Source: an uncultured Alphaproteobacteria bacterium | GTDB taxonomy: Bacteria; Pseudomonadota; Alphaproteobacteria; Caulobacterales; Aquidulcibacteraceae | Reading direction: 5' to 3' | Assembly: GCA_937967725.1 (NCBI GenBank) | Contig: CALBSY010000114.1 | Coordinates: 1-12,827 of the forward strand | Length of the DNA: 12,827 nt | Shown: piece by piece, positions 6,894-12,827 of the stretch | Numbering within the stretch: position 1 is the stretch's first letter | How the letters are laid out: the number at the start of each line of letters is the position of its first letter | Made by a program: the position numbers and the translations under genes | Notes under the pieces: model-generated | The model's database searches: none | What the model was told of the DNA's origin: nothing | Seen by the model: only the letters and a program-made list of their open reading frames with translations

Positions 6894-8345
6894 CTACGGC
6901 TTCAGGCGCGCCGCCACTTGTTTGCGGAACGCCTCCCCGTAGGGCGGGCGCAGCATGGCGATGAGTTCGCTGCCGGTTTGGCGGTAGATCGCCTTCTCGT
7001 GGCTGAACTCCCGGAACCCGCGCTCGCCGTGATAGGCGCCCATGCCTGACGCCCCCACGCCCCCGAACGGCAGATCGTCCATGGAGAAATGGAAGATGAC
7101 GTCATTGACTGTCACGCCGCCGGAGTGCGTGCGCGCCAGCAACGCCTCGCTTTCGCTTTCCTCTTCGCCAAAATAATAGAGCGCGAGCGGACGCGGACCC
7201 GCGTTGATCTCGGTGATCGTCTCGCTGAAATTGTCGTAAGCGCGCACAGGCAGCACCGGGCCGAAAATTTCCTCCTGCATCACCTTCATGTCCTCGGTCG
7301 CGTTCAAGACGATCGTGGGTGGAATTTTGCGATGCTCCTGCTGCGTGAAATCCTCGCCAGCAGGATTGATCTCAACGACCTCCGCGCCCTTCTCTTTGGC
7401 GTCGCTTATCAAGCCGCGCACGCGATCGAAGTGGCGCTGGTTGATCATGGCTGTGTAGTCGCCATTGTCGCGGATAGTGGGAAACATCTTCGCGGTGGCT
7501 TCCTTCGCGGCCGCGACGAATCCGTCAATCTGCTCTTTCGGCGCCAGCACATAATCCGGCGCGAGGCACACCTGACCCGCGTTCATCGCCTTCCCAGCCA
7601 TCACGCGCGCAGCCGTCTTGGCCATATCGGCGCTGCGTCCGATCACCACCGGCGACTTGCCGCCGAGTTCGAGCGTCACCGGGGTAAGATTCTCCGCCGC
7701 TGCGCGCATCACGTGACGGCCGACCGAAGTGGCGCCGGTGAAGATGAGATGATCAAACGGCAGACCGGCGAAGGCCGCGCCTACATCGGGCCCGCCCAAG
7801 ATCACCGCGATCTCGTCCTCGTCAAAATAGAGATCGAGTGTCTGCGCCAGCAACGCCGACGTCGCCGGTGTGAACTCGGACGGCTTCAGCATCACGCGGT
7901 TGCCCGCGGCGAAGGCGCCGGCGATGGCGTCCATGGCGAGCTGCACCGGAAAATTCCACGGCGTCATCACGCCAACCACGCCCTTGGGCTGGAAGCGCAC
8001 CTCCGCCCGAGAGCCCAACAGGCCTAGCGCGGCCGGCGTCACTTTCCGCCGCTGCGGCTTCATCCACCTGTCCAGTTGCGAGCGCGCCTGCTTGAGCGGG
8101 CCGATAGCGGCGGCGATGTCAGTCAGCATCGTCATATCGCGCGAGCGGGCGCCGAAATCGCTGATAATTGCGTCGACGAAATCATCCTTGTGCGTCAGCA
8201 GCAGTTCGATGCATCGCGTGAGCCGGTGCCTACGCACCGCCGCGCCAGGCGGGCCCTTGCGGGTCTGCGCCTGCTTCTGAAAGTCGAGAATCGCGCGCAT
8301 ACGCGCCTTGGTCTCCTCGATCGAGGGATTGACCGGCTTGTTCAT
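6894..8345 (-). CDS. calB: NAD(P)-dependent aldehyde dehydrogenase, coniferyl aldehyde dehydrogenase type
   Basis: Oxidises an aldehyde to the acid, by family probably an aromatic (coniferyl-like) or fatty aldehyde. Length is 483 aa, typical of the shorter class-3/CalB branch. The N-terminus carries DFGARSRDMTML, typical of this branch. Catalytic residues are all seen: Asn131 in TPWNFP, Lys154 in MLKPSE, the cofactor loop FTGATSVG (202-209), Glu226 in LELGGKSP, and nucleophile Cys260 in NAGQVCLAP. The C-terminus has the family-like DLPFGGVGASGMGAYHG, and RPPYG near the end. A GGAG ribosome site lies upstream of the ATG (complement of 8352-8355), and a good -10-like box sits about 27 nt upstream. 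It is divergent from the diguanylate cyclase and convergent with the helicase. No lignin- or ferulate-degradation genes lie nearby, so the substrate is uncertain; the symbol names the family rather than a proven substrate. Confidence 0.88.
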   Translation of the reverse strand: MNKPVNPSIEETKARMRAILDFQKQAQTRKGPPGAAVRRHRLTRCIELLLTHKDDFVDAIISDFGARSRDMTMLTDIAAAIGPLKQARSQLDRWMKPQRRKVTPAALGLLGSRAEVRFQPKGVVGVMTPWNFPVQLAMDAIAGAFAAGNRVMLKPSEFTPATSALLAQTLDLYFDEDEIAVILGGPDVGAAFAGLPFDHLIFTGATSVGRHVMRAAAENLTPVTLELGGKSPVVIGRSADMAKTAARVMAGKAMNAGQVCLAPDYVLAPKEQIDGFVAAAKEATAKMFPTIRDNGDYTAMINQRHFDRVRGLISDAKEKGAEVVEINPAGEDFTQQEHRKIPPTIVLNATEDMKVMQEEIFGPVLPVRAYDNFSETITEINAGPRPLALYYFGEEESESEALLARTHSGGVTVNDVIFHFSMDDLPFGGVGASGMGAYHGERGFREFSHEKAIYRQTGSELIAMLRPPYGEAFRKQVAARLKP

Positions 8346-8371
8346 CGGCGTCTCCAGAGCTTTCGGAGCTC

Positions 8372-8377
8372 ATTCTA
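8372..8377 (-). promoter_or_regulatory. Candidate -10 element for the aldehyde dehydrogenase gene
   Basis: On the minus strand this reads TAGAAT inside GCTAGAAT, which matches 7 of 8 positions of the Caulobacter housekeeping -10 consensus GCTANAWC. A weak -35 (TTGCCC, complement of 8397-8402) lies 19 nt upstream, longer than ideal. The transcript would have a leader of roughly 20 nt containing the ribosome site. Prediction by eye. Confidence 0.4.
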
Positions 8378-8401
8378 GCCCCTGCCGTAGGCGTAAGGGC
8401 A

Positions 8402-8438
8402 ATTACCAAAATTTACCCGCCCGGCGCCCGCATTTACC
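8402..8438. repeat. Three phased copies of (A/T)TTACC between divergent genes
   Basis: ATTACC at 8402-8407, TTTACC at 8412-8417 and TTTACC at 8433-8438 start 10 and 21 bp apart, close to one and two helical turns, so all would face the same side of the DNA. They lie just upstream of the candidate dehydrogenase promoter and 64 nt upstream of the diguanylate cyclase start. A regulator site is possible, but such short repeats can be chance. Confidence 0.3.
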
Positions 8439-8501
8439 TCTCATCCATATCCTGGCCGCTAGCGTCGCGGCAGTGATTGCAGATTCCCGGATTGAGGGCG
8501 C

Positions 8502-9557
8502 GTGACAGACCAAGACGTTCTCATGCAAGGCCCTGGCGGCGAAACAGTCGCGCAGGAGACCCTCGATTTAATGCGCCTGCATGGCGTGCCGCCGACAAGC
8601 CGTAACTATGAGGTCTGGCTGGGTTACAGGCTGGGCCGCAACACGTCGTTGCGGGAAGCCATCGATACGCGCATCGCCTCCGGCCAAGGGTTCACCGCTG
8701 ACTTCAACGACCAGACCTACGACAATTTTTTTACCGGGCTCGGCGCGTCCGCTCAGATTGTGCTCGCCGGTGAGCGCATCGCTCAAGACCTCGCGCAAGT
8801 CCTCACGTTCTTGAAGCAGGCCAACGAAAAGAGCGACGATTATGGCCGGACGCTGGAAACGGCGGCGACGCACCTCAATCGCGGCATGGCGCCGGATCAG
8901 CTGGGCCAGATCGTCTCCAGTCTCGCGGCTGCGACGCTCGACATGGCCAATCACAACAAGCATTTGAACGAGCAGTTGCAGCGGTCCACGCATGAGATCG
9001 ACACGCTGAGGACCAGCCTGGAATCGGTGCGCATCGAGTCGCTGACCGACAGTCTCACCGGCCTCGCCAACCGGCGCATGTTCGACGAAACCTTGCGCAT
9101 GCGCCTCGACGAGGCGCGCGCTCAGCGCAGCGAACTCTGCCTGCTGTTGTGCGACATCGATCACTTCAAACGGTTCAACGACACCTGGGGCCATCACACT
9201 GGTGACCAGATTTTGCGTTTCCTCGCCAGCACAATGCAGGCGCATGCGCGGCCGGATTTTCTCGTCGCGCGCTATGGCGGCGAGGAGTTCGCCATGGTGT
9301 TGCCCCGCGTGACCGCGCGGCAAGCCGAGCAGACGGCGGAGACACTTCGAGCCGCCATTCAAGCCAAGCGTCTGCGTCGGCGCTCCACCAACGAGGACCT
9401 CGGCCAAGTCACGGTGTCGATCGGCATTGCTCGGCTGCAGCCCGGCGACACGCCGCAGGGTTTTATCGAGCGCGCCGACGCTTGCCTCTATTCGTCGAAG
9501 CGCAACGGCCGCAACCAGGTCACTACCGACGCAACGCCCGTCCTTTACGTAGCGTAG
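8502..9557 (+). CDS. GGDEF diguanylate cyclase with N-terminal helical domain
   Basis: Predicted to make the second messenger cyclic di-GMP from two GTP. Length is 351 aa with a GTG start, supported by GAGGG at 8494-8498; an ATG at 8523 is the alternative but has no ribosome site. Residues 1 to about 180 are soluble and helical (TSRNYEVWLGYRLGRN..., later ANHNKHLNEQLQRSTHEIDTLR, coiled-coil-like), with no membrane segment or recognisable sensor. This region probably drives dimerisation. The GGDEF domain follows: SLTDSLTGLANRRMFDE, LCDIDHFKRFNDTWGHHTGD, the active-site GGEEF (259-263), VSIGIA and ADACLYSSKRNGRNQV. The product-inhibition I-site RxxD, expected just before GGEEF, reads RPDF, so its Asp is lost and feedback inhibition may be weak. 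No EAL domain is present. It is divergent from the dehydrogenase; the PaaG-like gene follows after 52 nt. Confidence 0.93.
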   Translation: MTDQDVLMQGPGGETVAQETLDLMRLHGVPPTSRNYEVWLGYRLGRNTSLREAIDTRIASGQGFTADFNDQTYDNFFTGLGASAQIVLAGERIAQDLAQVLTFLKQANEKSDDYGRTLETAATHLNRGMAPDQLGQIVSSLAAATLDMANHNKHLNEQLQRSTHEIDTLRTSLESVRIESLTDSLTGLANRRMFDETLRMRLDEARAQRSELCLLLCDIDHFKRFNDTWGHHTGDQILRFLASTMQAHARPDFLVARYGGEEFAMVLPRVTARQAEQTAETLRAAIQAKRLRRRSTNEDLGQVTVSIGIARLQPGDTPQGFIERADACLYSSKRNGRNQVTTDATPVLYVA

Positions 9558-9591
9558 CGCTTCCATAGTCAGCACAAGCGGCTAGCATCGC

Positions 9592-9605
9592 GCCTCCCAG
9601 GAGGC
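9592..9605 (+). promoter_or_regulatory. Strong Shine-Dalgarno inside a small inverted repeat
   Basis: AGGAGG (9599-9604) lies 5 nt before the ATG at 9610. It is embedded in GCCTC-CCAG-GAGGC (9592-9605), a 5-bp stem with a 4-nt loop that could partly hide the ribosome site in the mRNA. The Shine-Dalgarno is clear; a regulatory role for the hairpin is speculative. Confidence 0.55.
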
Positions 9606-9609
9606 CGCC

Positions 9610-10398
9610 ATGGCGTACGCCAAGATCAAGTACGAACAGCAAGGCGCCGTCGCTGTCGTCACCATGAACGACCCGGCGACGCTGAACGCGATCTCCGTCG
9701 AGATGACGGATGAAATGAGCGATGCGTTCGCGCGCGCCGCAAGCGAAGCACGGTGCATCGTGTTGACCGGAGAAGGACGCGCTTTTTCCTCCGGCGCGAA
9801 TCTCGCCAGTGGCGCGCCGCCAATGGACGCCGAAGGGCGCCCCGATCTAGGCGGACGCTTGGAAGCCACCTTCAATCCGTTCGTCAACATGCTGCGCGAG
9901 CTGCCGATCCCGTTCGTCACCGCGGTCAATGGCGCCGCGGCGGGGATTGGCTGTTCGTTCGCGCTGCTGGGCGACCTCATTGTCGCTAGCGAGAGCGCCT
10001 ACTTCCTTGAGGCCTTCCGCCGCATCGGCTTGGTGCCCGACGGCAGCGCTACTTATCATTTACCGCGTATGACAACACGCGCCCGTGCGATGGAGATGAT
10101 GCTGCTCGGCGACAAGATCGCGGCAGCCAAAGCGCTGGAATGGGGCTTGATTAACCGATGTGTGCCGGACGCCGAGCTTATGCCAGCGACCATGACAATC
10201 GCCGCCGAGCTCGCAAACGGTCCGACCAGGACGCTCGGCATGATCCGCAAACTCGGTTGGGCCTCGCTCGACGCGGCGTGGAGCGAACAGTTGCTGGCGG
10301 AGCGAAACGCGCAGCGTGAGGCCGGCCGCACCGAGGATTTCCGCGAAGGCGTCCAGGCCTTCTTCCAAAAGCGCCCGCCGAACTTCAAAGGGACTTAA
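9610..10398 (+). CDS. Crotonase-fold enoyl-CoA hydratase/isomerase family protein, PaaG-like
   Basis: Acts on an acyl-CoA thioester in the cytoplasm. Length is 262 aa, normal for the family. The CoA oxyanion-hole segments are present: SSGANL (60-65) and NGAAAGIG (107-114). The two glutamates used by classical enoyl-CoA hydratase are absent: the first falls on Ser in GCSF and the second on Phe in EAFRRIG. Instead the sequence has GLVPDGSATYHLPR with Asp144, matching the catalytic aspartate position in PaaG isomerases, and the C-terminal REGVQAFFQKRPPNFKG also resembles the E. coli PaaG ending. An isomerase is thus more likely than a hydratase. No other phenylacetate genes are in view, so the true substrate is unknown and paaG is not assigned. 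The start has an excellent AGGAGG. The next gene begins 24 nt downstream, in probable co-transcription. Confidence 0.88.
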   Translation: MAYAKIKYEQQGAVAVVTMNDPATLNAISVEMTDEMSDAFARAASEARCIVLTGEGRAFSSGANLASGAPPMDAEGRPDLGGRLEATFNPFVNMLRELPIPFVTAVNGAAAGIGCSFALLGDLIVASESAYFLEAFRRIGLVPDGSATYHLPRMTTRARAMEMMLLGDKIAAAKALEWGLINRCVPDAELMPATMTIAAELANGPTRTLGMIRKLGWASLDAAWSEQLLAERNAQREAGRTEDFREGVQAFFQKRPPNFKGT

Positions 10399-10422
10399 CC
10401 GCGTTGCGCTAAACTGGCGCTC

Positions 10423-10695
10423 ATGCAGGAGCTGGTCTGGCTTGCGGAGCCCATCCGCATTTGGCTCGAAGGCGGCACTTGGGCGGAAATCCAAGCCGCT
10501 CATGGTTTCCGTGCACTGGTCGGTTTGGCCGCCTTCCTGATCCCATCGACGCTCATCCTGCTCGGCATCGGCGGTCTGACCGAATGGCGCGAGACGCCAC
10601 TCGCATTCTGGCTCGGTTTTTCGCCGCGCGATCCTAACGAAGACTGGGCCGAGAAGGCTCGTGATATCGATAAGGACGGGATGCCGGATTTCTAG
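10423..10695 (+). CDS. Small single-span membrane protein with C-terminal DxDxDG motif
   Basis: A 90-aa protein I do not recognise. Residues 31-52 (ALVGLAAFLIPSTLILLGIGGL) form one strong membrane span, preceded by a 30-residue amphipathic, tryptophan-containing region and followed by TEWRETPLAFWLGFSPRDPNEDW. The last ten residues, DIDKDGMPDF, carry Asp81, Asp83, Asp85 and Gly86 in the spacing of a calcium-binding loop (EF-hand, dockerin or thrombospondin-type-3 style), but no flanking helix follows, so metal binding is uncertain. The ribosome site is weak. It lies 24 nt after the PaaG-like gene on the same strand. Its TAG stop (10693-10695) interlocks with the TAG stop of the convergent TfoX-like gene in the shared bases CTAG. 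Confidence 0.65.
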   Translation: MQELVWLAEPIRIWLEGGTWAEIQAAHGFRALVGLAAFLIPSTLILLGIGGLTEWRETPLAFWLGFSPRDPNEDWAEKARDIDKDGMPDF

Positions 10696-11069
10696 CGGTT
10701 GGTCTTCGCTTTGCGTTTCGGTTTAGCCGCCGCCTTCGCTTTCGCCGCCATCAACGCCTTGCGGCCCCATTTGGCGGCTTCGTCAGGATCATCGAGCGCA
10801 CTGTCAGGCAACCGCCAATAGCCCATTTCGAGTTTCTCGCCGGCGCGCGGTCCGTTCGCCGGCGCCCACACGAATGGGCCCGATCCTTCTTCGGCCAGTT
10901 CGCGCTTCAGCGCATCGTCGGCTTTGAGGAAAATTGCATCGTCCGCCAACAGCAGGAACATGACGCCGTCGGCGTATCCGCCAGCGCCGCCGAACATGCG
11001 CTTGACCTGAACCGGACCGAGACCTGCGAACAGCTCCTTGACGAAGTCGTGGAAGCTGTCGTCCGCCAT
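10692..11069 (-). CDS. TfoX N-terminal domain protein, last gene of the suf operon
   Basis: A 125-aa protein with only the TfoX/Sxy N-terminal domain: FHDFVKELFAGLG, then the hallmark KRMFGGAGGYADGVMFLLL (residues 23-41), a segment with AIFLKADDALKRE, and EMGYWRLPDSALDDPDE. It ends in a basic Lys/Ala tail (about 108-125) that could bind nucleic acid. In E. coli, Sxy/TfoX works with CRP on competence genes, but stand-alone N-domain proteins are common in alphaproteobacteria and uncharacterised, so no competence role is claimed. It starts 4 nt after the sufA stop, so it is almost certainly co-transcribed with the suf genes. The ribosome site is poor, which suggests translational coupling. The 3' end overlaps the convergent small membrane protein gene by 4 nt. 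Confidence 0.88.
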   Translation of the reverse strand: MADDSFHDFVKELFAGLGPVQVKRMFGGAGGYADGVMFLLLADDAIFLKADDALKRELAEEGSGPFVWAPANGPRAGEKLEMGYWRLPDSALDDPDEAAKWGRKALMAAKAKAAAKPKRKAKTNR

Positions 11070-11073
11070 GGTG

Positions 11074-11436
11074 CTATGCGTCCGCTTTCGCCGGCACGAT
11101 GGTGACGCTCTCGCCGCAACCGCAGGCGTCGGTTTGGTTCGGATTGCGGAAAACGAACTTGGACGCCAGGCGCGTGGTCTCGAAATCGATTTCCGATCCC
11201 AACAGGAACAGCACAGCGTCCGCCGCGACCAGAATCTTTACATCCTTGTCCTCAACCAGCTCGTCAAACTGCTCAGGCGCATCCGCGTAATCGAGCGTGT
11301 ATTCCATACCGGCGCAGCCGCCATTGTTGACGCCGACGCGTAGATATGGCTTGCCGCCGGCCGCCATGATTTCGCGCACGCGCGCGGCGGCGGCGTCGGT
11401 CAAACTCACGATCTTCGGTCTGGGCCTTCTGGTCAT
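11074..11436 (-). CDS. sufA: A-type iron-sulfur carrier
   Basis: Receives assembled Fe-S clusters from the SUF scaffold and passes them to apoproteins. Length is 120 aa. The three conserved cysteines are present: Cys41 in NNGGCAGMEY, and Cys105 and Cys107 in DACGCGES. IVSLTDAAAARVREIM and the IDFETTRLASKFVFRNPN segment are typical of the HesB/IscA family. The ATG lies 4 nt after the sufT stop with only a GTGAG-like ribosome site, and the TfoX-like gene follows after 4 nt. SufA rather than IscA or ErpA is assigned from the operon position beside sufS and sufT; the sequence alone does not separate these paralogues well. Confidence 0.92.
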   Translation of the reverse strand: MTRRPRPKIVSLTDAAAARVREIMAAGGKPYLRVGVNNGGCAGMEYTLDYADAPEQFDELVEDKDVKILVAADAVLFLLGSEIDFETTRLASKFVFRNPNQTDACGCGESVTIVPAKADA

Positions 11437-11440
11437 CGTC

Positions 11441-11794
11441 TCACAACATATTCAGTTCGAGCTTGGCTTCGTCGCTCATGCGCGCCGGCGTCCAAGGCGG
11501 CTCGAACACGAGATTCACGTTCACCGACTTCACCCCCGCTACGCGCTTAGCCGCCTCCTCGACCCAACCGGGCATTTCACCCGCCACCGGACAACCCGGG
11601 GCCGTCAGCGTCATCTCCACGTCGACATGATAATCGTCGTTGATGTCGACTTTGTAGATGAGGCCCAGTTCGTAGATATCAACCGGGATCTCCGGGTCGA
11701 ACACGGTCTTGAATTGGGCCACGAGGTCGTCCGTGATGCGATCCAGCTCGGCTTGCGGAATGGCCGATTTCGGAGGTGAAGTTACGCCGTCCAT
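11441..11794 (-). CDS. sufT: SufT, MIP18/DUF59-family Fe-S maturation protein
   Basis: A 117-aa protein of the DUF59 family that assists Fe-S cluster maturation. Visible signatures are VFDPEIPVDIYELGLIYKVDI (residues 31-51), the cysteine motif LTAPGCPVAGEMP with Cys68, and VNVNLVFEPPWTPARMSDEAK. It resembles PaaD in fold, but its place between sufS and sufA marks it as the SUF accessory protein. The ATG is 5 nt after the sufS stop with AGGG overlapping that stop, and sufA follows after 4 nt. SufT is usual in alphaproteobacterial suf operons, where it matters most under high Fe-S demand. Confidence 0.92.
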   Translation of the reverse strand: MDGVTSPPKSAIPQAELDRITDDLVAQFKTVFDPEIPVDIYELGLIYKVDINDDYHVDVEMTLTAPGCPVAGEMPGWVEEAAKRVAGVKSVNVNLVFEPPWTPARMSDEAKLELNML

Positions 11795-11799
11795 AATCC

Positions 11800-12827
11800 C
11801 TAACTCAGAAGCTTTCGCGCCTTGTGCAAGGCTTCGATCAACACATCGACCTCTTCAAGCTTGTTATAGCACGCAAAGCTCGCCCGCGCGGTAGCGGTAA
11901 CGCCCAGCCGCCGCATCAGCGGTTGCGCGCAATGATGGCCCGCCCGCACGGCGACGCCCTGGCGGTCGAGGATCTGCGCCACATCGTGTGGATGAGCGCC
12001 CTCTACCGAAAACGCGATGATGGCGCCCTTGTCCGGCGCTTCGCCATGGAGCTTGATCCAGTTCAGACCGCGCAGCGCATCCATGGCGCGATCCCGCAGC
12101 GCCGCTTCGTGCGCCTCGATGGCGCCGCGATCTTGCCCCTCATACCAATCGATGGCGGCTTTAAGCCCAATCGCTTCCAGAATAGGCGGCGTTCCTGCTT
12201 CGAAGCGATGCGGCGGCTCGTTATAGGTGACGCGTTCTCGCTCCACGATGTCGATCATCTCACCGCCGCCCTCGAACGGGGCCAGCGCCGCCAATCGCTC
12301 CGACTTGCCGTAGAGCACACCGATGCCGGTGGGCCCATAAAGCTTGTGACCAGTGAAGACATAGAAGTCCGCATCGATCGCCCGCACATCGACCCGGCCA
12401 TGCACGGCGGCTTGGCAACCATCAAACACAATCGGCGCCCCTTTGGCGTGCGCGATGCGAGCCAACTCAGCGGCCGGCGTCCTGACGCCCAGCACGTTGG
12501 ACATGTGGGTGATCGCCACCAACTTGGTGCGCGGACCGATCAGCGCATCAAGCGCCGCGAGATCAACGCCGCCATCATCGTCCACATCGAGCCATTTCAG
12601 CACCGCGCCCTTGCGCTCGCGCAGGAAGGCCCAAGGAACGATGTTGGAATGATGCTCCATCACCGACAGCACGATCTCGTCGCCGGGCCGGATGTGGAGC
12701 CCCGCGGCAACGATGTTGATCGCCTGCGTGCCGGATTTAGTGAAGACTATATCTTGCGCTGAGCCGGCATTGATGAAGCGCGCGACAGTTGCGCGCGCGG
12801 CCTCGAACGCCTCTGTCGTTTCATTGG
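11800..12827 (-). CDS. sufS: Cysteine desulfurase SufS (5' end outside window)
   Basis: A PLP enzyme that takes sulfur from L-cysteine, leaving alanine, and supplies it to the SUF scaffold. The frame is open across the window edge, giving 341 visible residues of a protein usually just over 400 aa, so about 65 N-terminal residues are missing. Seen in order: ETTEAFEAARATVARFI at the edge, FTKSGTQAINIVA, MEHHSNIVPW, FDGCQAAVHG (the cofactor-site Asp region), the PLP lysine in FTGHKLYGPTGIG (codon at 12343-12345), and the persulfide cysteine in RAGHHCAQPLM (codon at 11929-11931). The short RAGHHCAQP context is that of group II desulfurases, which need an activator such as SufE or SufU; none is in view. 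KSGTQAIN replaces the more usual RGTTEAIN style. An internal GTG at 12672 is not the real start because homology continues upstream of it. Confidence 0.96.
   Translation of the reverse strand, partial: NETTEAFEAARATVARFINAGSAQDIVFTKSGTQAINIVAAGLHIRPGDEIVLSVMEHHSNIVPWAFLRERKGAVLKWLDVDDDGGVDLAALDALIGPRTKLVAITHMSNVLGVRTPAAELARIAHAKGAPIVFDGCQAAVHGRVDVRAIDADFYVFTGHKLYGPTGIGVLYGKSERLAALAPFEGGGEMIDIVERERVTYNEPPHRFEAGTPPILEAIGLKAAIDWYEGQDRGAIEAHEAALRDRAMDALRGLNWIKLHGEAPDKGAIIAFSVEGAHPHDVAQILDRQGVAVRAGHHCAQPLMRRLGVTATARASFACYNKLEEVDVLIEALHKARKLLS

Noticed and set aside
7089..8027. Plus-strand open frame of 312 codons inside the aldehyde dehydrogenase
   Set aside because: The dehydrogenase on the minus strand has all catalytic motifs. 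The antisense product is Arg/His-rich without family features, a typical GC-rich shadow.
12670..12672. GTG at 12672 as the sufS start
   Set aside because: Conserved SufS sequence, including the FTKSGTQAIN segment, continues in frame to the window edge, so the gene is simply cut by the window.
11824..12762. Plus-strand open frame of 312 codons opposite sufS
   Set aside because: It is antisense to an unmistakable SufS and has the Arg/His-rich composition of a shadow frame.

Overview
The window looks like chromosomal DNA of a GC-rich alphaproteobacterium, probably near the Caulobacterales/Hyphomonadaceae. This rests on gene content and style: an adenylylatable class I glutamine synthetase, an alphaproteobacterial-type ParE with an N-terminal extension, the gene order sufS-sufT-sufA, a coniferyl-aldehyde-type dehydrogenase, and a Caulobacter-like -10 element (GCTAGAAT) before that dehydrogenase. 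The lineage is an inference and no database search was possible. I see no rRNA, tRNA, CRISPR array, insertion sequence or phage gene. Most of the window is housekeeping, and coding is dense: no gene-free stretch exceeds about 220 bases.

Layout. (1) Bases 1-952: the 3' two-thirds of glnA and a textbook terminator. (2) Bases 992-2418: an unrecognised two-gene unit, a predicted lipoprotein followed 13 nt later by a small helical protein with a hydrophobic C-terminal end. A perfect 16-bp inverted repeat precedes it and a 12-bp-stem terminator follows it. This is the best candidate here for something undescribed. (3) Bases 2447-2926 (minus): a small outer-membrane beta-barrel. (4) Bases 3145-6889 (plus): parE, then a RhlE-like DEAD-box RNA helicase whose leader holds two perfect hairpins. 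(5) Bases 6894-8345 (minus): the aldehyde dehydrogenase, convergent with the helicase and only 4 nt away. (6) Bases 8502-10695 (plus): a diguanylate cyclase with an incomplete inhibitory site, a PaaG-like crotonase-fold enzyme, and a small one-helix membrane protein ending in a calcium-loop-like DxDxDG motif. (7) Bases 10692-12827 (minus): the distal part of a suf iron-sulfur operon, sufS (cut by the window edge)-sufT-sufA, with a TfoX-N domain gene as its last member.

How the genes work together. The suf genes form one tight transcription unit (gaps of 5, 4 and 4 nt): SufS releases sulfur from cysteine, and SufT and SufA help mature and deliver clusters. The TfoX-like protein is drawn into the same unit. 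The other genes are mostly independent units. Two convergent junctions are very tight (helicase/dehydrogenase 4 nt apart; small membrane protein/TfoX overlapping by 4 nt with interlocked stop codons), leaving no room for a terminator between the coding regions.
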